Positions 60,601 through 64,000 of a stretch of 64,000 nt of DNA are shown here, piece after piece. The stretch is taken from NCBI GenBank assembly GCA_910579785.1, contig CAJTVJ010000006.1:32941-96940 (forward strand). Reading direction: 5' to 3'. The notes below the pieces were generated by a model. That model was not told the origin of the DNA. It was given only the letters and a program-made list of their open reading frames with translations, and made no database searches. A program made the position numbers and the translations under genes. Source of the stretch: an uncultured Christensenella sp. GTDB taxonomy: Bacteria; Bacillota; Clostridia; Christensenellales; UBA3700. Every line of letters begins with the position of its first letter. Positions within the stretch are counted from its first letter, which is position 1.

Positions 60601-61733
60601 TACAGCTTGAACAAGTAGTCATCACACTTGACGATTTGGACATAGAGGGCGCCGTAAAGACGTTTGACGGCACTGACGTATTCAACGGCAGCGTGAGCAT
60701 AAGAGACGGCTTTATCAGCGCGCACAACATAAACGGCGAAGTGCAGATCACGTCAGTAAAATATGCCGACGTAAATTCGGGCGAAGTTGCGCTTATTATC
60801 GAAGTATTCTGCACCGACGACACCAAGCTGCTGGTCAATGAGATTGAGGGCGCAAGCGGTGTGATTGAAAAGAAAGCTATCAATATCACCGTTGACGACA
60901 AGACTAAGATATACGGCGTTGGACTTCCTGTGTTGACGTATACGCAAGAGGGAATGATTGAGGGATTTGAAGAAAGTCTTTCGCTTTACGTCCAAAAGCC
61001 TGACGGCTATACAGGATCGTATGAACTCTTGCCGCAGACGGCTGACGGCGCAGGATACGTCATCGCAATCGCGGAAGGTACGCAATTTAACAACTATGTA
61101 TTGCAAGGCGTGGTTGAAGGCAGACTTAGAGTTACGCTGGCTCCCATAGACAGACTTGTCTATGAGAGAGGACAGTTCACAGGCCTTGACCTCAGCAACA
61201 TCGCAGAGCGCAATTTGGAAGTAGGATTTATCCGCTCCAACGGCAATTACGAGAGACTTGACGTGACGTTCTATGCCTACGAAGCACAATTTGACAACGC
61301 CACGGGAGAAGTCATCGGCGGAGGTTATACGCGCAAAGTCGACGATATCACCAAGGTCGGCGCAGGCTTCTATAAGGTTGTGTTGTCCTTGCCTGAGTAT
61401 GACGCGGCAGGCGAGCTTTTGACCAACAAGTACGTAATGGACGCAAGCATCTCCGAGTTTATGATAAAGATAATCGACTCGACCATCTTTGACAAGGATG
61501 AGGAGACCGAGAACGTCGACGAGGCTCAACCGGTTGAAGGAGAATACACAGCTCCCGATATGTATGAGAATGGGTCGACGGACACTGACAACACCGATAT
61601 GACGGTAGAGCCGTCGCATACAAGCGCAAAAGATTATGTCGCAATGATATCTATATTCTGCGCAGTGGCAATGGCAATGGCGTTTGCTTTCGGTATCGCA
61701 AGAGCTATCGTCAGAAGAGTTAAATCAAAATAA
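57678..61733 (+). CDS. 1351-aa GLUG/MBG surface protein with C-terminal anchor
   Basis: GGGAGGTG overlaps the previous stop and precedes ATG 57678. A signal peptide (residues 1-32) is followed by a GLUG-like region (about 60-260; GIAGRNGGIITNI, GLVCGTNTGRIENC). Beta-rich domains with Ig-like character follow (about 690-900; IDLTNPTAEIIHYEHP, YSLDNGTTWQDYNG), then a YDG-like domain and an MBG domain (about 1000-1150; KTFDGTDVFNGSVS, DDKTKIYGVGLPVLTY). An acidic Thr/Glu linker leads to a membrane helix (about 1318-1340; MISIFCAVAMAMAFAFGIA) and a basic tail, RRVKSK. Likely anchored surface protein working with the preceding lipoprotein; function unknown. Confidence 0.8.
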   Translation: MTARKRIISVISIITLVLAITAGITLSAVVGAGNNKYVGENITLSNTDVTVDVQTSTKSQAEENIIGTPIATAEELQAFIRGTDTYGYLTSDDIVLDWEGVGSQSIFTAGRVLDGNGHTLTLKEADAGKNAGYAESFRDPLERRDETIANLAKKRNYGMLVDYNLGTIKNIKFVYNSTSAEVTNNDQDGNSGEKTLYANYVGLVCGTNTGRIENCDLNVSGSFTYKFNIGKINDTSDGKNSRFETYWGGIAGRNGGIITNITAHYDDFTLNMQTTAGNRSKTGFFGTTWEDVVTDAKSIGGGIAGRNDAVTDADITKTEISNIIIMGSMYPKMNSTPQDKGLTKGKRYGEFAAVVSTNSQYSHGIGASADAQAKVDNIITAFNVDYANASQTMGDAVSMNAVVFCGKATNVTMLATTDKPVTINGVKQHVDYQTDHCNCGVAGNPGEHEAGYGNVIHTGEYSNVTVGFDNDGKQTITVTPKDKANSILGELAFTKYTGRGTTEDDAVLEAGIEDSASYADVASNASTYLYNKTDIRQDSFTFKVRPYQATSSKFWEIGAYSYLIANISNVGAAEYTYTGEDYLKGQFSYTTLVGGKTGAVDPEGLNARSTADGGRVTEGRLPGEYNIKLEEKEAGLSYVDKANQVVAFVEETPTTHTFKINLATIIPLDASLLAENWMDSQHDFTFELAGGIEGAADGYEYEVNGSQPTPVSGLVMQNKVDTKADGRTYIVRLTSGGVAVTEDYTYTVKIDLTNPTAEIIHYEHPADRYYTHNKITIKAVDNASGVASIVMNSYDGDNLNHTHDIMSEGTLNDDGTYTWQFQDTGRKEIVVTDNVGHSSTIEVNVKIDTTQPTITVDAYYYVEKKVENGMDGDGNPTYEMQQVKTPYVSGTEITSAVYFEANATFGESGGGIRYSLDNGTTWQDYNGTLTVKRPAQVKFRAVSNTYTHPDDDVHPYPNRYPLTDNWGDKTVDVVIQLEQVVITLDDLDIEGAVKTFDGTDVFNGSVSIRDGFISAHNINGEVQITSVKYADVNSGEVALIIEVFCTDDTKLLVNEIEGASGVIEKKAINITVDDKTKIYGVGLPVLTYTQEGMIEGFEESLSLYVQKPDGYTGSYELLPQTADGAGYVIAIAEGTQFNNYVLQGVVEGRLRVTLAPIDRLVYERGQFTGLDLSNIAERNLEVGFIRSNGNYERLDVTFYAYEAQFDNATGEVIGGGYTRKVDDITKVGAGFYKVVLSLPEYDAAGELLTNKYVMDASISEFMIKIIDSTIFDKDEETENVDEAQPVEGEYTAPDMYENGSTDTDNTDMTVEPSHTSAKDYVAMISIFCAVAMAMAFAFGIARAIVRRVKSK

Positions 61734-61756
61734 TTCAACAATCTTAGTTGAACAAA

Positions 61757-61786
61757 GACCGCCCGGCATGCGTCGGGCGGTTTTCG
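61757..61786 (+). terminator. rho-independent terminator
   Basis: ACCGCCCG (61758-61765) pairs with CGGGCGGT (61774-61781), followed by TTTTCG. It ends the lipoprotein/GLUG-MBG unit. Confidence 0.85.
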
Positions 61787-61877
61787 TTTGCGCTAATGCT
61801 TGATTTTTTTAAATAAATATATTAGTATGTAATAGAGAAAACGATTGATATGTCATATAGGCATGATTGGAGAGAGT

Positions 61878-62888
61878 ATGAAGATAATTCTCGATTGCTT
61901 TGGCGGTGATACCTGCCCGGGAAGCGCAATAGACGGCGCAATACTTGCGCTGTGCGAAGATAAAGATCTAAAAATTACGCTTTGCGGAGACGAGAGCGTC
62001 ATTAAGGCGTATCTTGCGGATAAAAGTTATGACAGCGAAAGAATTGATTTTTTGCATGCCGGCGAGGCAGTGACCAACGACGATAAACCGGCAATGGCGG
62101 TGCGTAGAAAAAAAGATTCGTCGATGATGAAAGGGCTTAGCGCTCTTGCCGATGGCGGCTATGACGGATTTGTATCGTCGGGTAATACGGGCGCGCTGCT
62201 TGTAGGCGCAACGCTTATAGTCAAGCTTGTCGACGGCGTGCAGAGGGCGTCTTTGTCGCCGCTTTTGCCGACTGTTGTAGACGGCAGGACGACTATATTG
62301 GTAGACGGCGGAGCCAACGTAGACTGCAAGGCGAGTATGTTGAGAGAATTTGCGATAATGGGCAGCGCATATATGCAGAGCGTATTGAATATCCCTGCGC
62401 CCAAGGTAGGACTTCTCAACAACGGCGTTGAGGAAGAGAAGGGCAACGAAGTCACCAAAGAGGCGCATACGCTTCTCAAAGAGTGCGACGTAAATTTTGT
62501 CGGCAACGTGGAGGCGCGCGATATGTTTTCAGGCGTTGTCGACGTGATAGTAGCCGACGGTTTTATAGGTAACGCGGCAATGAAAGCCGCCGAGGGTATG
62601 GGCAATTCTATTTTTGCTTTGCTTAAAAATTATATTACCGGCGGCGGACTAAAAATGAAGATAGGGTATCTGCTTCTTAAACCTGCTTTTAAAAGGCTCA
62701 AAGGGCTTATGACGAGCGACGCAGTAGGCGGAGGAGTTTTCCTAGGGGTTAAAAAAGTCGTAGTCAAAGCTCACGGAGCAAGCAGCCCAACGGCGTTCAA
62801 GAATGCAATCGTCAAAGCCAACGATATGGCAAAAGCCGACGTGTGCAATAAGATAGCCGCCGCGCTTGCGACAAAAGAGGAGCAGTGA
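61878..62888 (+). CDS. plsX: phosphate acyltransferase PlsX
   Basis: ATG 61878 (GGAGAG upstream) gives a 336-residue protein of standard PlsX length; the frame extends upstream to 61845 without an SD. It opens MKIILDCFGGDTCPGSAIDG, the PlsX N-terminal signature, and contains FVSSGNTGALLVGATL, LVDGGANVDCKASM, VGLLNNGVEEEKGNE, VIVADGFIGNAAMKAAEG and VKAHGASSPTAF. It converts acyl-ACP and phosphate to acyl-phosphate, the donor for PlsY in phospholipid synthesis. It overlaps rnc by one base. The usual acpP between plsX and rnc is absent. Confidence 0.95.
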   Translation: MKIILDCFGGDTCPGSAIDGAILALCEDKDLKITLCGDESVIKAYLADKSYDSERIDFLHAGEAVTNDDKPAMAVRRKKDSSMMKGLSALADGGYDGFVSSGNTGALLVGATLIVKLVDGVQRASLSPLLPTVVDGRTTILVDGGANVDCKASMLREFAIMGSAYMQSVLNIPAPKVGLLNNGVEEEKGNEVTKEAHTLLKECDVNFVGNVEARDMFSGVVDVIVADGFIGNAAMKAAEGMGNSIFALLKNYITGGGLKMKIGYLLLKPAFKRLKGLMTSDAVGGGVFLGVKKVVVKAHGASSPTAFKNAIVKANDMAKADVCNKIAAALATKEEQ

Positions 62889-63529
62889 TGGACGGGTTGG
62901 AGGAGTTGTTGGGATATAAATTTTCCGACATAAATCTATTAAAAAGAGCGTTGACGCATCCGTCATATACGCACGTTCACGGCGGCGAAAATTATCAGGT
63001 AATGGAATTTTTGGGCGATAAGATTGTCGACTTCGTCATTGCAGACGAACTTTGCAGGCGCTATCCCGATAGGGACGAGGGCAGTCTCACAAAGATGCGC
63101 AGCGCGATAGTGTCCAAGCAGCCGCTTGCAGAAATCGTAGAGCAAAGGGGCTATGACAGATTTATCAAGTTGGGATTCGGCGAGTTGGAGTCAAAGATGC
63201 GCAGCGATATTTTTGAGGCGTTGTCGTGCGCGATATACCGTGACGGCGGCATGGAGCAGGCAAAGGCGTTTATCTTGCGCGACCTTGCCCAGCTGATAGA
63301 CAATGCCAGCGCAAATTCGCAAAACGATTACAAATCCGCTCTTTACGAAAAGTATTGTAATCATGACGTCAACTTTGAGTGCAAAGACAAGAGCGGACCG
63401 GAACATTGCCCTATATTTACAGTTGAGTTGTACGTTGACGGCATTCTCGTCGAGACTCAGAAGGGCAAAAGCAAAAAGCAAGCCGAACAAAAATGCGCCG
63501 AGATGTTTTTAAAGGCTGACAAAAAGTAG
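62888..63529 (+). CDS. rnc: ribonuclease III
   Basis: ATG 62888 overlaps the plsX stop (TGATG). The 213-residue protein has the RNase III domain followed by a double-stranded RNA binding domain (about residues 145-210; DYKSALYEKYC, KGKSKKQAEQKCAEMFL). The metal-binding catalytic residues fall at E40, D44, D107 and E110, the same numbers as in Aquifex RNase III. The signature segment reads YQVMEFLGD, so the usual glutamate at position 37 is glutamine. It cuts double-stranded RNA in rRNA processing and antisense regulation. It is the only clear full-length gene here that ends in TAG. Confidence 0.95.
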   Translation: MDGLEELLGYKFSDINLLKRALTHPSYTHVHGGENYQVMEFLGDKIVDFVIADELCRRYPDRDEGSLTKMRSAIVSKQPLAEIVEQRGYDRFIKLGFGELESKMRSDIFEALSCAIYRDGGMEQAKAFILRDLAQLIDNASANSQNDYKSALYEKYCNHDVNFECKDKSGPEHCPIFTVELYVDGILVETQKGKSKKQAEQKCAEMFLKADKK

Positions 63530-63551
63530 AGTTATTTAGTTCCGACTTTGT

Positions 63552-63580
63552 TTGACAAAGCATATTAAAAGGACTAGAAT
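63552..63580 (+). promoter_or_regulatory. near-consensus sigma-A promoter
   Basis: TTGACA (63552-63557), a 17-base spacer and TAGAAT (63575-63580), 30 bases before the small gene that follows. Confidence 0.8.
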
Positions 63581-63609
63581 AATAGTAATAAATATAGGAG
63601 GGTGTATTT

Positions 63610-63813
63610 ATGCTAACAAAGAAACAACAAGAATTAGACGAAAAGAAATGGCATGACAGCCAAAAGGCAGGTTATGACACTTGCGGTACGTATGATTACT
63701 GCCAAAAGTGCGATAAAAGTATGGAAAATCCTTGCGAAAATGCAGTAAAGGCAAGCAACGCAACAACAAAAAAACCGGCTGCCAGAAAGACAACTAAGAA
63801 AGCAGCAAAATAA
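63610..63813 (+). CDS. 67-aa Cys4 protein with Lys/Ala-rich tail
   Basis: AGGAGGGT precedes ATG 63610 and a near-consensus promoter lies just upstream, so it is probably well expressed. The 67-residue product has four cysteines (C25-x5-C31-x2-C34-x7-C42), enough for one zinc site, and a C-terminal tail of alternating Lys, Ala and Thr (TTKKPAARKTTKKAAK) like the tails of histone H1-type or HU-like proteins. The tail suggests nucleic acid binding, the cysteines a small zinc knuckle. The N-terminal third is charged and helical. I do not recognise the family. It is monocistronic and followed by a strong terminator. Confidence 0.75.
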   Translation: MLTKKQQELDEKKWHDSQKAGYDTCGTYDYCQKCDKSMENPCENAVKASNATTKKPAARKTTKKAAK

Positions 63814-63843
63814 TCGCAATAATTCACGAAATCGTGCAACAGA

Positions 63844-63884
63844 CAACGGGAGGATAATCTAAGAATTATCCTCCCGTTGTTGTT
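63844..63884 (+). terminator. strong terminator after small Cys4 gene
   Basis: CAACGGGAGGATAAT (63844-63858) and ATTATCCTCCCGTTG (63865-63879) form a perfect 15-base stem with a six-base loop, followed by a T-rich stretch (TTGTTT). Confidence 0.85.
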
Positions 63885-63891
63885 TATATTT

Positions 63892-63978
63892 CGATGAGAT
63901 TTCTCCGCTTCGGTTGAGGTGACCTGGGCGTTCACCGCGACTTTAAAATACACAATCACTTTACAAAGCAAAGTGATT
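63892..63978. repeat. REP-like intergenic element (candidate)
   Basis: The segment ATGAGATTTCTCCGCTTCGG and the following GGTGACCTGGGCGTTCACC (short GGTGA/TCACC stem), together with the hairpin AATCACTTT/AAAGTGATT (63954-63978), have the look of a dispersed, structured intergenic repeat. ATTTCTCCGCTTCGGT-type sequences recur between genes in many gut bacteria. I cannot confirm other copies within this window. Confidence 0.3.
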
Positions 63979-64000
63979 GCTAAACATACAGTCGGGTTCC

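Noticed and set aside
59220..60725. 501-residue antisense frame inside the GLUG/MBG gene
   Set aside because: Same cause as above: a shadow of a biased long gene, without any start signal or family match.
1..64000. CRISPR array
   Set aside because: No short direct repeats with regular unique spacers and no cas genes were seen.

Overview
The window reads as a chromosomal piece of a low-GC, spore-forming Bacillota (Clostridia) bacterium. The pointers are the sporulation pair yabP/yabQ, strong AGGAGG-type ribosome binding sites, sigma-A promoters with 17-base spacers, lipoprotein ABC transporters and a plsX-rnc pair. The very large repeat-built surface proteins, heavy use of GAC/GTC/GGC codons and absence of LPXTG anchors resemble uncultured gut Clostridia (Christensenellales-like). 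That placement is an inference, not a search result.

Layout. 1-1780 has no convincing gene but carries a near-consensus parS site, a second parS-like site, a split parS palindrome and one perfect DnaA box, so the left end may be origin-proximal. It is followed by a 48-residue eight-cysteine protein (1790-1936), yabQ-yabP on the minus strand, tRNA-Leu(CAG) with its own promoter and terminator, a DUF5131 gene, and a 137-bp inverted-repeat element that looks like a MITE.

4973-35368 is a surface-protein superlocus. It holds a giant LRR/Ig-like protein broken by one in-frame TAG (4973-10606 and 10607-13861), a coupled membrane protein with InlB-like repeats, and a 1983-aa GLUG/Big2 protein with a glycine-rich tail. 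Next comes an A+T-rich array of six membrane proteins built from eight copies of one DUF3592-like module, interleaved with a 1330-aa coiled-coil secreted protein and a truncated copy of its head. A small anchored protein and a 1371-aa GLUG/MBG protein with a cytosolic tail close the block. Two more giant surface proteins lie at 52538-61733.

35476-40560 encodes a single-chain DUF4011 helicase/Vsr-like nuclease/DUF3320 protein followed by a GNAT acetyltransferase. 40815-43460 is a polar amino-acid ABC transporter whose binding protein appears circularly permuted and whose ATPase carries an ~90-residue insertion. 43579-44592 is a YkvI-like membrane protein. 44643-47264 (minus) is an NMT1/SsuABC-type ABC transporter. 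47576-52133 is a glycerol operon: GlpA-type dehydrogenase, FAD/NAD oxidoreductase, and a DUF1667-glycerol kinase fusion. The right end has plsX, rnc and a small cysteine/lysine-rich protein with a near-perfect promoter.

No CRISPR array, rRNA, transposase or complete prophage was seen. The most unusual items are the DUF3592-like array with its recombination scar, the permuted binding protein, the DUF1667-GlpK fusion and the TAG-split giant protein.
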